Assembly: GCA_029961745.1 (NCBI GenBank)
Contig: CP124680.1
Span: 3,720,001-3,784,000 of the forward strand
Origin: Nocardioides sp. L-11A
GTDB taxonomy: Bacteria; Actinomycetota; Actinomycetes; Propionibacteriales; Nocardioidaceae
Reading direction: 5' to 3'
Length of the DNA: 64,000 bases
Each line of letters starts with the position of its first letter. The stretch's first letter is position 1. The notes below the pieces were generated by a model that was given only the letters and a program-made list of their open reading frames with translations, ran no database searches and was not told the origin of the DNA. This document shows positions 52,371-61,090 of this stretch, piece by piece. The position numbers and the translations under genes are program-made.

Positions 52371-52811
52371 TCAGGATGCGAACGGCGCGTCCTGCGTTCC
52401 GCGGGTGATCGCGATGTGGACGGGTGCGGTCTCCGGCTCGGCCATCGGCATCGACACGGTCAGCACACCGGCGTCGTAGGACGCCGTGACGTCCTCGGCG
52501 CGGCATCCGTGGGGCAGTCGCAGACGGCGGGTGAACGAGCCGTAGTGCATCTCCGAGCGGTACTTGTCGTGCTCCTCGCCGTGCCGCTCACCGTGGATCG
52601 TCAGCGAGTCGTCCGCGATGCTCACCTCGACGTCCTTGTCGGGGTCGATGCCGGGCAGGTCAGCGCGCACGACGTAGCGCCCGTCGGCGACGTACTCCTC
52701 CACCGGGATGTAGCTGTCGTTCCAGACCGCACGGAACGGGCCTGTCGTCTCCAGCCAGTCGAACACGTCCGTGAGAGGGGTGAAGGTTCCCCTGCGAGCG
52801 AGTTGGGTCAT
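52371..52811 (-). CDS. Hsp20 / alpha-crystallin family small heat-shock protein
   Basis: 146-residue ATP-independent chaperone. The alpha-crystallin domain (about residues 38-135) has EYVADGRYVVRADLPGIDPD, LTIHGERHGEEHDKYRSEMHYGSFTRRLRLP (core SEMHYGSFTRRLRLP) and AGVLTVSMPMAE. The N-terminal arm is short, as in mycobacterial HspX. ATG 52811 was chosen; ATG 52820 (three residues longer) directly abuts the AAAGGA and has poor spacing. A DevR-like box lies 83 bases upstream, making it the local equivalent of hspX. Confidence 0.92.
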   Translation of the reverse strand: MTQLARRGTFTPLTDVFDWLETTGPFRAVWNDSYIPVEEYVADGRYVVRADLPGIDPDKDVEVSIADDSLTIHGERHGEEHDKYRSEMHYGSFTRRLRLPHGCRAEDVTASYDAGVLTVSMPMAEPETAPVHIAITRGTQDAPFAS

Positions 52812-52893
52812 CGTCTCCATGTCCTTTCTCTGGATCCCCCGCTCGGGAGGCGGGGCGTGCCTCCATCGTGGAGCGCCGCACGGCGACGCAGAG

Positions 52894-52907
52894 CGGCCTT
52901 TGGTCCC
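52894..52907. promoter_or_regulatory. DevR/DosR-like box 8
   Basis: CGGCC-TTTG-GTCCC, upstream of hsp20 (83 bases). Only its right half-site is perfect. Confidence 0.55.
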
Positions 52908-52974
52908 CGCCCGTGCGGACGAACGACCCGAGTTATGCCGACGACGACGAGCCCATGGCCGCACGACACCCTTC

Positions 52975-52988
52975 GTGACCTTGGTCCC
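52975..52988. promoter_or_regulatory. DevR/DosR-like box 9
   Basis: GTGAC-CTTG-GTCCC, a one-mismatch dyad 98 bases before the Rv1733c-like start. Together with box 8 it forms a pair in the divergent hsp20 gap. Confidence 0.6.
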
Positions 52989-53085
52989 GGCGGATCCCGT
53001 CCCCTCGCCTCTGCCGGCGCGAGGCCCTCGGGAGTGGGATCGAGACAGGCAGCCGCACAGCGACGCGAAGGAGAGGTTCAGGGCG

Positions 53086-53466
53086 ATGCGCCACCGAACG
53101 ACGGCGGAGAGACTGGCCCGCAGGCTCGGGCTCGAGCGCGACCCACTGCGACGACACCGCGACCTCCCCGGGGCCGGCGCCCCAGTAGCGGCCGCGCCTC
53201 TGCGCGCCTTCGCCGTGCCCGTCTCCGTCAGCACCGGCACACTGGCACCGGAGCACACGACCGCGGTCGCAGCACACCAGACGGCGACGCGGGTCGTCCG
53301 GACGAGCGGACCGGGCCAGCGGGTGGAGACCACCGTCCTGGTACCGGCCGCCCTGAGCCTGGCGCTGCTCCGCGCGCTGCGCTGGGCACTCGACCGCGCT
53401 CGCTACCGCGCCGGGGAGTCCGAGTGGGCCCGGGGCGACACCGCACGACGGTGGAGAGGACGATGA
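53086..53466 (+). CDS. Rv1733c-like protein, shortened
   Basis: 126 residues resembling the Rv1733c family of DosR-induced membrane proteins: GLERDPLRRHRD at the start, AAHQTATRVV in the middle, and LRWALDRARYRAGESEWARGDTARRWRGR at the end (core ALDRARYRAGESEWA). Family members are near 190 residues with two membrane helices; here the first helix is reduced to a weakly hydrophobic stretch and the extracytoplasmic loop is much shorter. AAGGAG lies 12 bases before ATG 53086, a longish spacing. The stop overlaps the start of the PEP synthase fusion gene (ATGA). Confidence 0.65.
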   Translation: MRHRTTAERLARRLGLERDPLRRHRDLPGAGAPVAAAPLRAFAVPVSVSTGTLAPEHTTAVAAHQTATRVVRTSGPGQRVETTVLVPAALSLALLRALRWALDRARYRAGESEWARGDTARRWRGR

Positions 53467-56400
53467 GCACAAGGACCACGGCCACCAAGGCGACCAGTTT
53501 CGTCCGCCCGTTCACCGACATCTGCCTGTCCGACATCGCCGAGGTCGGTGGCAAGAACGCCGGCATCGGCGAACTGCACCGGATCCTGGTCGACACCACG
53601 GTGCGGGTCCCGGACGGCTTCGCCGTGACTGCCGATGCCTACCGCCACACACTGACGCGCGCCGGGCTGTGGCAGCCCCTCTCGGACATCTTCGCGGACC
53701 TCGACCTCGACACCCCCGACGACCTCGCACGCCGTGCGGAGCGTGCGCGGGGCCTCGTCGGCGGGGCCGACCTGCCCGACGACCTCCTCCAGCAGATCCG
53801 GACCGCCTACCGGGAGCTGGAGGAGCTCCACGGCCCCGGTGTCGCTGTCGCGGTCCGCAGCAGCGCCACGGCGGAGGACCTCCCCGAGGCGAGCTTCGCA
53901 GGTCAGCATGACTCGTACCTCCAGGTGACCGGCTCGGCCGAGGTCATCGCCGCAGTACGACGCTGCTTCGCCAGCGCGTTCACCGCACGCGGGGTCCACT
54001 ACCGCGCTCGACACGGCTACGGCCAGCTCGACGTCGCACTCTCCGTCGGCGTCATGACGATGATCGACTCCGAGTCCTCGGGCGTCGCCTTCACCCTCGA
54101 TCCCGACTCCGGGCACCGAGGAGTCGTCCTGGTCTCCTCGTCGTGGGGCATCGGCGAGAACGTCGTCCAGGGCAGGGTGGACCCCGACGAGTTCCACGTC
54201 CACAAGGCGAGCTACGAGGCCGGCTTCCGGTCCGTGCTGCACCGCAGGCTCGGTGGCAAGGAGATACGCACGGTCGTCGGTCCGAACGGGCTGCACGACG
54301 AGCACACCCCCGAGCCGGACCGTCGACGGTTCAGTCTGGCCGACGAGGACGTCCTCGACCTCGCTGGTGCCGCTCTCGCCATCGAGCGGCACGTCGGTCG
54401 CCCGATGGACGTCGAGTGGGCCAGGGACGAGGCCCACCGGCAGATGTACGTCGTCCAGGCCCGACCTGCCACGGGCACGGCCTCTCGCGACCAGGCGGTC
54501 CTCGAGCGCTTCGAGGTGCTCTCCCCCGGGCCCGTCCTCGTCTCCGGGCGAGCGGTCGGGAGCCGGGTCGCGACGGGCCGGGTCCGAATCGTCCGCTCCA
54601 CCGACGACCTGGCCGCCTTCCGTCCGGGCGAGGTCCTGGTCGCCGGCACGACCACACCCGACTGGGAACCGGTGATGAAGACCGCCGCCGCCGTGGTCAC
54701 CGACCGCGGCGGACGGACCTGCCACGCGGCCATCATCGCGCGTGAGCTCGGCCTCCCTGCCGTGGTCGGGTGCGGTGAGGCGAGCGCTCTCCTCCGCGAC
54801 GGCGACGAGGTCACCGTGTCCTGTGCCGGTGGTGAGACCGGCCAGGTCCTCGAGGGCGCCGCCGACGTCCGGATCGAGCACGTGCGCCTCGACGAGCTGC
54901 CACACCCCCGCACCCGGATGATGGTGAACCTGGGCAACCCGTCACTCGCCCTCGCGACCTCGCTGCTGCCGTGCGACGGCGTCGGCCTCGCCCGGACCGA
55001 GTTCATCTTCAGCACATCGGTACGGGTGCACCCGCTCGCCGCGCTGCACCCGGAGCGGGTGACCGACCACGACGAACGGGCGCGGGTCGAGGAGCTGGTG
55101 GGGCCTGACGGTGGGTCGTACGTCGTTCAACGCCTCGCGGAGGGGGTGGGCATGATCGCCGCCGCCTTCCACCCGCGACCGGTCGTCGTACGTCTCTCGG
55201 ACTTCAAGACCAACGAGTACGCAGACCTGCTCGGCGGCGCGGACTTCGAGCCCAGTGAGGAGAACCCCATGCTCGGGTTCCGCGGCGCGTCCCGCTACGC
55301 CCACCCGGCCTACGCCGAGGGCTTCGCGCTCGAGTGCGAGGCGATGCGGCGGGTCCGCGACGAGATGGGCCTGACGAACGTCGTCCTGATGCTCCCGTTC
55401 GTGCGGCGGCTGGCCGAGGCGGACCTCGTCCTCTCGCGGATGGCCGAACTCGGGCTGGCGCGGGGACGCAACGGGCTCGAGGTCTACGCGATGTGCGAGA
55501 TCCCCAACAACGTGGTGCTCGTCGACGACTTCGCCCGCCGCTTCGACGGTCTGTCGATCGGCTCCAACGACCTGACCCAGCTCACCCTCGGCGTGGACCG
55601 GGACAGCGACGTGGTCGCCTTCGACTACGACGAGCGGGACCCCGGCGTGCTGCGGATGATCGAGCTGGCCGTCGACGGGTGCCGCCGCAACGGCATCCAC
55701 TCCGGGATCTGCGGCCAGGCTCCGTCCGACCACCCCGACCTGGCGGCCCGCCTGGTCCGTGCCGGGATCGACTCGATCAGCCTCAGCCCCGACAGCCTGC
55801 TGCCGATGCTCCGGGGCGTCCACGACGCGGAGGAGGCGATGGCCGCCGCGGCGGTACCGACTGCCGGATCCCCCAGGGTGTGGGAGCCATGGTGTGCCGC
55901 GAAGGAGACCCATTCCGGTGCTGTGGTCCTCCTCGGCGACCTCGCGTTCAAGGTCAAAAAACCGGTGCGGCTCGACTTCCTCGACTTCGGCGACCGGGAG
56001 AGCCGGCAGCGGATCTGCGAGCGTGAGGTCGAGTTGAACCGCCGTCTGTCGCCCGACGTGTATCTCGGTGTGGGCTCGCTGTCCGCCCCCGGCGAGGGTG
56101 CCGAGCCGGCCGTGGTGATGCGCCGGCTGCCCGAGGAGCGCCGCCTCGGGCATCTGGTGAGAAGTGGCCAGGACGTGGGCGACGAGGTGCGGGCGATCGC
56201 CCATCAGGTCGCCGCCTTCCATGCCCGCGCCCGGACCGGGCCCGAGATCGCGCGCGAAGGGACCCGGGAGGCTCTCAGCGGCCGTTGGGAAGCCAACATC
56301 GCCCGCGCCGGCGCCACCGGACACCCGGCGCTGTCGGCGACATCGCTGGCGGAGCTCTCGGTCCTGGTCAGCCGCTTCCTCGCGGGCCGCGCGGACCTGT

Positions 56401-57350
56401 TCGCCGACCGCCTGCGGCGAGGTGCCGTGGTCGACGGGCACGGCGACCTCACCGCCGACGACGTCTTCTGCCTCGACGACGGCCCGCGGCTCCTCGACTG
56501 CCTCGAGTTCGACGACCGACTCCGCTACGTCGACCGGCTCGACGACATCGCGTTCCTCGCCATGGGGCTGGACGAGCTCGGCGCCCCCGACGCCGCCCGG
56601 CTGCTCGTCGACACCTGGGCGGCGGCCCTCGACGATCCCGCGCCTCCTTCTCTCCTCCACCACTTCATCGCCTACCGCGCCTTCGTCCGCGCCGAGGTCG
56701 GTGCCCTGCGCGGAGCACAGCACGGGGCCGACGTCGAGTCCTACCTCGCCACCGCGCTCACCCACCTACGGGCCGGTGCGGTGAAGCTCGTCCTCCTGGG
56801 CGGCCCCCCTGCGTCCGGCAAGTCCACGCTGGCCGGGTCCGTCGCCGACCGGCTCGGCATGGCGGTGTTGTCGACCGACCGCATCCGCAAGGAGATCGCC
56901 GGACTCGACCCCGCGACCCACGCCCCCGCCTCGTTCGGCTCGGGGATCTACACAGCGGAGCACACGCGAGCGACGTACGACGCAATGCTCGACCGGGCCG
57001 AACGACTCCTCGCGCGCGGTGAGTCGGTGGTCCTCGACGGCACCTGGGCCCGCGCCGCGCAGCGCGCAGGAGCCGCCGAACTGGCCGCACGAAGCGCGGC
57101 CGACCTCGTCGAGCTGCGGTGCGAGATCGACGAGGCGACCGCCCGGCGACGCCTCGTCACCCGCGACTCCATCTCCGACGCCGACGAGCACGTCGCAGCA
57201 CGGATGCGCGCCGATGCAGACCCCTGGCCGACCAGCGACCGGGTCGACACCGGCACCGACCTGGCCGCTTCCACCGACCAGGCGTGTCACCTGGTCCGCC
57301 CCGACTCCCCGCCCCCTGCGCTGCCGGTCGGTGCGCGTCCCCCGTCGTGA
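53463..57350 (+). CDS. PEP synthase fused to an APH-like/AAA kinase module (Rv2004c-like)
   Basis: A 1295-residue protein joining two normally separate enzymes. Residues about 1-795 are phosphoenolpyruvate synthase: ATP-grasp domain starting FTDICLSDIAEVGGKNAGIG, phosphohistidine domain GGRTCHAAIIARELGLP (His about 421) and PEP-binding barrel with VRLSDFKTNEYA and GICGQAPSDHP. After a linker of about 15 residues, residues about 815-1100 form an aminoglycoside-phosphotransferase-like domain (LAFKVKKPVRLDFLDFGDRE, VDGHGDLTADDVFC), and about 1110-1280 an AAA-type kinase with P-loop LGGPPASGKSTLAG. The second half is like mycobacterial Rv2004c, a DosR-regulon protein. No stop or ribosome site separates the halves. 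ATGA and GTGA overlaps tie it to both neighbours. Confidence 0.88.
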   Translation: MSTRTTATKATSFVRPFTDICLSDIAEVGGKNAGIGELHRILVDTTVRVPDGFAVTADAYRHTLTRAGLWQPLSDIFADLDLDTPDDLARRAERARGLVGGADLPDDLLQQIRTAYRELEELHGPGVAVAVRSSATAEDLPEASFAGQHDSYLQVTGSAEVIAAVRRCFASAFTARGVHYRARHGYGQLDVALSVGVMTMIDSESSGVAFTLDPDSGHRGVVLVSSSWGIGENVVQGRVDPDEFHVHKASYEAGFRSVLHRRLGGKEIRTVVGPNGLHDEHTPEPDRRRFSLADEDVLDLAGAALAIERHVGRPMDVEWARDEAHRQMYVVQARPATGTASRDQAVLERFEVLSPGPVLVSGRAVGSRVATGRVRIVRSTDDLAAFRPGEVLVAGTTTPDWEPVMKTAAAVVTDRGGRTCHAAIIARELGLPAVVGCGEASALLRDGDEVTVSCAGGETGQVLEGAADVRIEHVRLDELPHPRTRMMVNLGNPSLALATSLLPCDGVGLARTEFIFSTSVRVHPLAALHPERVTDHDERARVEELVGPDGGSYVVQRLAEGVGMIAAAFHPRPVVVRLSDFKTNEYADLLGGADFEPSEENPMLGFRGASRYAHPAYAEGFALECEAMRRVRDEMGLTNVVLMLPFVRRLAEADLVLSRMAELGLARGRNGLEVYAMCEIPNNVVLVDDFARRFDGLSIGSNDLTQLTLGVDRDSDVVAFDYDERDPGVLRMIELAVDGCRRNGIHSGICGQAPSDHPDLAARLVRAGIDSISLSPDSLLPMLRGVHDAEEAMAAAAVPTAGSPRVWEPWCAAKETHSGAVVLLGDLAFKVKKPVRLDFLDFGDRESRQRICEREVELNRRLSPDVYLGVGSLSAPGEGAEPAVVMRRLPEERRLGHLVRSGQDVGDEVRAIAHQVAAFHARARTGPEIAREGTREALSGRWEANIARAGATGHPALSATSLAELSVLVSRFLAGRADLFADRLRRGAVVDGHGDLTADDVFCLDDGPRLLDCLEFDDRLRYVDRLDDIAFLAMGLDELGAPDAARLLVDTWAAALDDPAPPSLLHHFIAYRAFVRAEVGALRGAQHGADVESYLATALTHLRAGAVKLVLLGGPPASGKSTLAGSVADRLGMAVLSTDRIRKEIAGLDPATHAPASFGSGIYTAEHTRATYDAMLDRAERLLARGESVVLDGTWARAAQRAGAAELAARSAADLVELRCEIDEATARRRLVTRDSISDADEHVAARMRADADPWPTSDRVDTGTDLAASTDQACHLVRPDSPPPALPVGARPPS

Positions 57351-58069
57351 GCCCGGCGGAGGTCCCCCACGGCGCCGTGGTGGTGGCGGTCGACGGCGGC
57401 CGCCCGGCGGCCGCCGCTCGGGCATGGGCGACCGCGGCGGCGACGAAGGAGCGTCGCCCCCTCGTGGTGACGCGGTCCCGGCTCCCGGCGCGGGCGCTGG
57501 ACAGCCTGTCCGCACGCGCCCACCTCCTGGTCATCGACGCCGGACGGCACGGAACGCGCGCCGTCGTCGTGCGACGGAGCAGGTGCCCAGTGGTCGTCGT
57601 TCCCGACCGGCCCGCTCCCGGGCGCGGGGTGGTGGTCGGCGTCGGAGGGGACCCCGGTTCGGTCGCCACCCTCGATTTCGCCTTCCGCACGGCTTCGTGG
57701 CTGGGCGAGAGCCTGACCGTCGTCCACTGCTATCAGGAGGCCGAGCAGATGTCCGGGCACGCGCTCGTCTCGCCGCCCCACTCGGACCTCGCCGGCGAGC
57801 GGTTGCTGGTCGCCGAGACGCTGGCCGGCCTTCGCACGGGGTACCCCGAGGTCGCCGTCGGGGTCAGGATCGAGCGCGGTCTGCCTGAGGACGTCCTCGG
57901 CGACCTGGGCAACGACGCGGTGCTGGTCGTGGTCGGCGGGACGAGGCACGGACTGCTCACCGAGCGTACGATCGGCTCGGTCGCGCGCCGCCTCCTCGTG
58001 CGCGGGGCGTGCCCCGTGGCCGTGGTCCCCCACTCCCGTCGCGAGCAGCCGACAGCCTCCGGAGGATGA
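57347..58069 (+). CDS. universal stress protein with one degenerate and one intact Usp domain
   Basis: 240 residues. The C-terminal Usp domain (about 90-230) is intact, from GVVVGVGGDPGSVATLDFAF to VVVGGTRHGLLTERTIGSVA, including the nucleotide-binding GTRHG region. The N-terminal one (about 8-85) is shortened: it keeps VVVAVDGGRPAAAARAWA but loses the middle strands and helix. GTG 57347 is set by its GTGA overlap with the PEP synthase fusion stop, so it is co-translated. A Usp downstream of an Rv2004c-like module repeats the Rv2004c-Rv2005c pairing of mycobacteria. Confidence 0.87.
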   Translation: MSPAEVPHGAVVVAVDGGRPAAAARAWATAAATKERRPLVVTRSRLPARALDSLSARAHLLVIDAGRHGTRAVVVRRSRCPVVVVPDRPAPGRGVVVGVGGDPGSVATLDFAFRTASWLGESLTVVHCYQEAEQMSGHALVSPPHSDLAGERLLVAETLAGLRTGYPEVAVGVRIERGLPEDVLGDLGNDAVLVVVGGTRHGLLTERTIGSVARRLLVRGACPVAVVPHSRREQPTASGG

Positions 58070-58097
58070 CCCGTGCTCGGCCGGCCGCCCACAGGAC

Positions 58098-58111
58098 TCG
58101 GGACCTTCGGC
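58098..58111 (+). promoter_or_regulatory. DevR/DosR-like box 10
   Basis: GGGAC-CTTC-GGCCC, the same 14 bases as the devR box, 57 bases before the small gene at 58168. Confidence 0.65.
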
Positions 58112-58167
58112 CCTGCCCCCGAGGCGAGGTCCGGTGCAGGGTGGTCGGTGAGTGCAAGGAGATGCCC

Positions 58168-58410
58168 ATGTCGGACCCACGAGCGCGCCGCCAGGCCCGC
58201 CAGCACCTCGCTGACCGGTTGATCCTCGAGTACGCGGGCGCGGTCCCCGCCGGTCAGGTGCTGGCCGCCGTGCTGCGTGCCGAGCAGCTGTTGCAGGCGT
58301 ACCACCCGGATGAGGCCAGGCGCATGACGCTGTGCGAGGAGCTCGTGCGGCACCGCCTGGTCGAGACCACGGCGGGGCGTCGCAGCTCCCGCCTCGTCGT
58401 CGCGTCCTGA
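58168..58410 (+). CDS. small helical protein (80 aa), three-helix-bundle-like
   Basis: MSDPRARRQARQHLADRLIL opens an all-helical, Leu/Ala/Arg-rich protein; the pattern of three amphipathic helices (about 8-22, 28-45, 50-68) resembles the short three-helix-bundle dimerisation domain proteins of actinobacteria. AAGGAG stands six bases before ATG 58168. A DevR-like box upstream puts it in the dormancy regulon. Its function is unknown; a dimerising adaptor is the most that can be suggested. Confidence 0.65.
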   Translation: MSDPRARRQARQHLADRLILEYAGAVPAGQVLAAVLRAEQLLQAYHPDEARRMTLCEELVRHRLVETTAGRRSSRLVVAS

Positions 58411-58437
58411 CCCGGCCGGGCATCTCGCCGAGGCCCC

Positions 58438-59903
58438 TCAGTCGACGCGCACGCGCTCACCGAGCACGGGGGCGACGGCGCAGATACCGAGCTCGTCCTC
58501 GATCCTCCCGGCAAGCGCCGCTGAGGAGTGCGGCTCGCCATGCACGACGTACACGGTCGTCGGTGGCGCGGCGGCCGACGCCACCCAGGCCACCAGGTCG
58601 TCGGCGTCGGCGTGTACCGAGAAGTCCGGCACGTCGACGACCTCGGCTCGCACCGGGACGTAGCGCCCGTGGATCTTCAGGTGTCGCGCACCGTCCTGCA
58701 GCTGGCGCCCGCGGGTGCCGGGCGCCTGGTAGCCCGTGAGGACCACACAGTTGCGCGGGTCGGGCAGCTGGTGGGCGAGGTGGTGCACGACCCGACCGCC
58801 GGTCGCCATCCCCGACGCCGAGACGATGATGCACGCCCGGTCGGGGTCGTTGAGGCGGCGCGACCCGGACGCATCGCGCACCGCATGGAGATCGAGGGCG
58901 CGCAGCCTCTCCAGCGCCTCCGCCCGGTCCGCCCTGAGCTGCGCTGATCCCTCGTGCAGGGCCCGGAGTAGACCCCCAGCGCCTCGAGCGCCATCGGGCT
59001 GTCCACGTGGACCGGCACCCTCGGGATCAGCCCGGCACGCTCGAGGCGCTCGAGCTCGAGCAGCACCAGCTCGGTGCGGTCCACCGCGAACGCCGGGATC
59101 AGCACCGTGCCGCCGCGACCGATGGTGCGCCGGATGGCGCCGGCGAGCACACCGGGCGCGGGCTCGGGGTGCACTCGGTCACCGTAGGTGGACTCGAGCA
59201 CCAGCGCGGTCGCGGCTGCAGGCGGAGGCGGTGGCTCGAGGAGCGGGTGCCCGTCGCGTCCGAGGTCGCCGCTGAACACAACGACATCGCCGGCGACGTC
59301 GACCTCGAGTGTCGCCGAGCCGAGGATGTGACCGGCCGGGTGCAGACGGACGCCCACGGATGCGGCCACTGTGTGGTGCTCGTCGTACGGCAGGGGCGCG
59401 AGCTGACGCAGCGTCCGCTCGACGTCCTCGGCGGTGTACAGCGGAAGCGCCGGACGGTGCCGCGACCAGCCGGACTCGTTCGCATAGCGCGCCTCCTCCT
59501 CGAGCAGATGGGCGCTGTCCCGCAGCACGATCGCGACCAGCGCGGCCGTCTCCTTGCTGCAGTGGATCGGCCCCCTGAAGCCTTCCTTCACCAGGCGCGG
59601 AAGCTGGCCGCAGTGGTCCAGGTGCGCGTGCGTGAGCAGGACGGCGTCCAGCGTCACCGGATCGATCGGGAGCGGTTCCCAGTTCCTGCGCCGCAGCTCC
59701 GAAGGCCCCTGGTAGAGGCCGGCGTCGACGAGGACCCGGCTCCGGTCGTGTTCCAGCAGGAAGCAGCTGCCCGTGACCGTCCCGGCGGCGCCCAGGAAGG
59801 TCAGGATCGGGCTGGCCGGACCAGCGGCCGGACCAGCGGCCGGACCAGCGGCCGGACCGGCGTCCGGAGGGGCCGCGGGCCCGTCGGCCACGGGCGCGCT
59901 CAT
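58438..59903 (-). pseudogene. MBL-fold beta-CASP RNA-specificity hydrolase, frameshifted
   Basis: The N-terminal metallo-beta-lactamase domain is intact: LTHAHLDHCGQLPRL (HxHxDH), PAGHILGSATLEV and FSGDLGRDG, then LIPAFAVDRTELVLLEL of the beta-CASP cap. Near 58960-58970, after VDSPMALEALGVYSG, the frame slips by one base; in the other frame homology resumes with ALHEGSAQLRADRAEALERL and goes on to IIVSASGMATGGRV, HLKIHG, VPDFSVHADADDL and the last metal ligand in VVHGEPHSS. Only one base needs changing, so a sequence error or recent mutation is possible. The N terminus carries an Ala-Gly-Pro-Ala repeat. The ATG overlaps the DUF2157 stop (ATGA). Confidence 0.8.
59814..59861. repeat. 12-base tandem repeat, about four copies
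   Basis: GGCCGGACCAGC is repeated three times perfectly (59814-59849) and once with a mismatch (59850-59861). On the coding (minus) strand each unit gives Ala-Gly-Pro-Ala near the N terminus of the beta-CASP protein. Confidence 0.85.
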
Positions 59904-60982
59904 CGGGTCGTCCCGACGACGAGAGCGACGGCGACGACGACCACCGCGGACATCAGGACCGCGAGGTGCGGATCCCCTTCGTCGTACCTGCGGTGTCGAG
60001 CTCGCTCGTCACGTCCCGTGCGCGCGATCCACACACCCGCACCGATGAGCCCGCCGCCGGAGACGAGGAGCACGAGTGGCGCGGCGAGCGATCCACCGAA
60101 CCAGTCCTGGACCGCCATCGGCAGCACGAGCAGCACTCCGGCAGCGCCGATCCCGAGCAGCAGCACGTCCCGGAGGCGGAGGGCAAGCAGCACCAGCGCA
60201 CCGGCTGTGGCCAGGGCCGTCGCCGTGCCGGCGTCCGTCCCTGCGGCTACGATGCCACCCACGACCGCTGTCACCCCACCCAGCGAGAAGGCGGTGCGCG
60301 CCGATCGAAGCACCCCGCCGCGGGCCAGCAGCAACCAGACCACGCCGACCGTCCACGGCCCCAGACCGGCGACCCTGCTGTCCTCATCGGCCAGGATGAC
60401 CAGCGACGCAGCCGTCGCGGCCAAGGCCGCCAGGGCGGCCGCCTGCTGGAGGATCGTGGGACGCGCGCGCCACAGGGCCACGGCGACGGCGGTCGTTCCA
60501 GCGCCGGTGGCGACAGCGGCCGGTCGCTCCGTGAGGTCCAACGCCTGGCCGGTGAGCACGGCCAGGAACACGGCGGCCAGCGCGACCGCGGCGGCCCAGA
60601 GCACAGCGCGGAGGCGAACCCCCGCGGGTCCGGCGGCAGGAGGCACAACGGCGCCCGCCGTGACCAGCGCCGCCGCGGCCAGGCCGACCACGACCATTCG
60701 CCAGGCAGTGGCGAGGTCGCTCCAGAACTGGTCGGCCAGCAGTGCCGCACCGACCAGGACGACGACGCCGCCGAGATAGCCGAGTGCCTCCGGAACCAGC
60801 GACGCGCGGGACCGGTCCCGGGCGTCGCGGGCGTCCCTCTCGGCGTCCCTCAGCCGTCGTGCCTGGTCAGGTGTGATCAGCCCTGCCGCGGTCCACGCGG
60901 CCAGCTGGTGCTCGAGGTGGCGCTCCTCGCCACGCGGCTCGACCGCATGGCGGGTGGATGTCAGCGTCCGTGTGGTCGGCAT
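59900..60982 (-). CDS. DUF2157-like multi-pass membrane protein
   Basis: 360 residues. A soluble N-terminal segment (about 1-70; LEHQLAAWTAAGLITPDQARRL is the recognisable DUF2157 start) is followed by about ten hydrophobic helices to the end. The family role is unknown. A perfect DevR-like palindrome lies 73 bases upstream, so it probably heads a short operon with the beta-CASP gene, to which it is joined by an ATGA overlap. Confidence 0.8.
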   Translation of the reverse strand: MPTTRTLTSTRHAVEPRGEERHLEHQLAAWTAAGLITPDQARRLRDAERDARDARDRSRASLVPEALGYLGGVVVLVGAALLADQFWSDLATAWRMVVVGLAAAALVTAGAVVPPAAGPAGVRLRAVLWAAAVALAAVFLAVLTGQALDLTERPAAVATGAGTTAVAVALWRARPTILQQAAALAALAATAASLVILADEDSRVAGLGPWTVGVVWLLLARGGVLRSARTAFSLGGVTAVVGGIVAAGTDAGTATALATAGALVLLALRLRDVLLLGIGAAGVLLVLPMAVQDWFGGSLAAPLVLLVSGGGLIGAGVWIARTGRDERARHRRYDEGDPHLAVLMSAVVVVAVALVVGTTR

Positions 60983-61054
60983 CGCGACGACCCTCCTGCT
61001 CTGCGAGGCGATGATCTTCCCCCCGACGCTAGGAGCACCGCCGACGCCTCGACA

Positions 61055-61068
61055 GGGACCTTGGTCCC
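61055..61068. promoter_or_regulatory. DevR/DosR-like box 11
   Basis: GGGAC-CTTG-GTCCC, the cleanest copy in the window: perfect outer half-sites, and GGGACC-TT-GGTCCC is a full 6-2-6 palindrome. Confidence 0.7.
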
Positions 61069-61090
61069 CGAGGCGGAGGTCATCGTGCCG

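Noticed and set aside
59814..59861. Short tandem repeats considered as a CRISPR fragment
   Set aside because: Units are contiguous with no spacers and lie in a coding frame giving Ala-Gly-Pro-Ala; no cas genes occur in the window.
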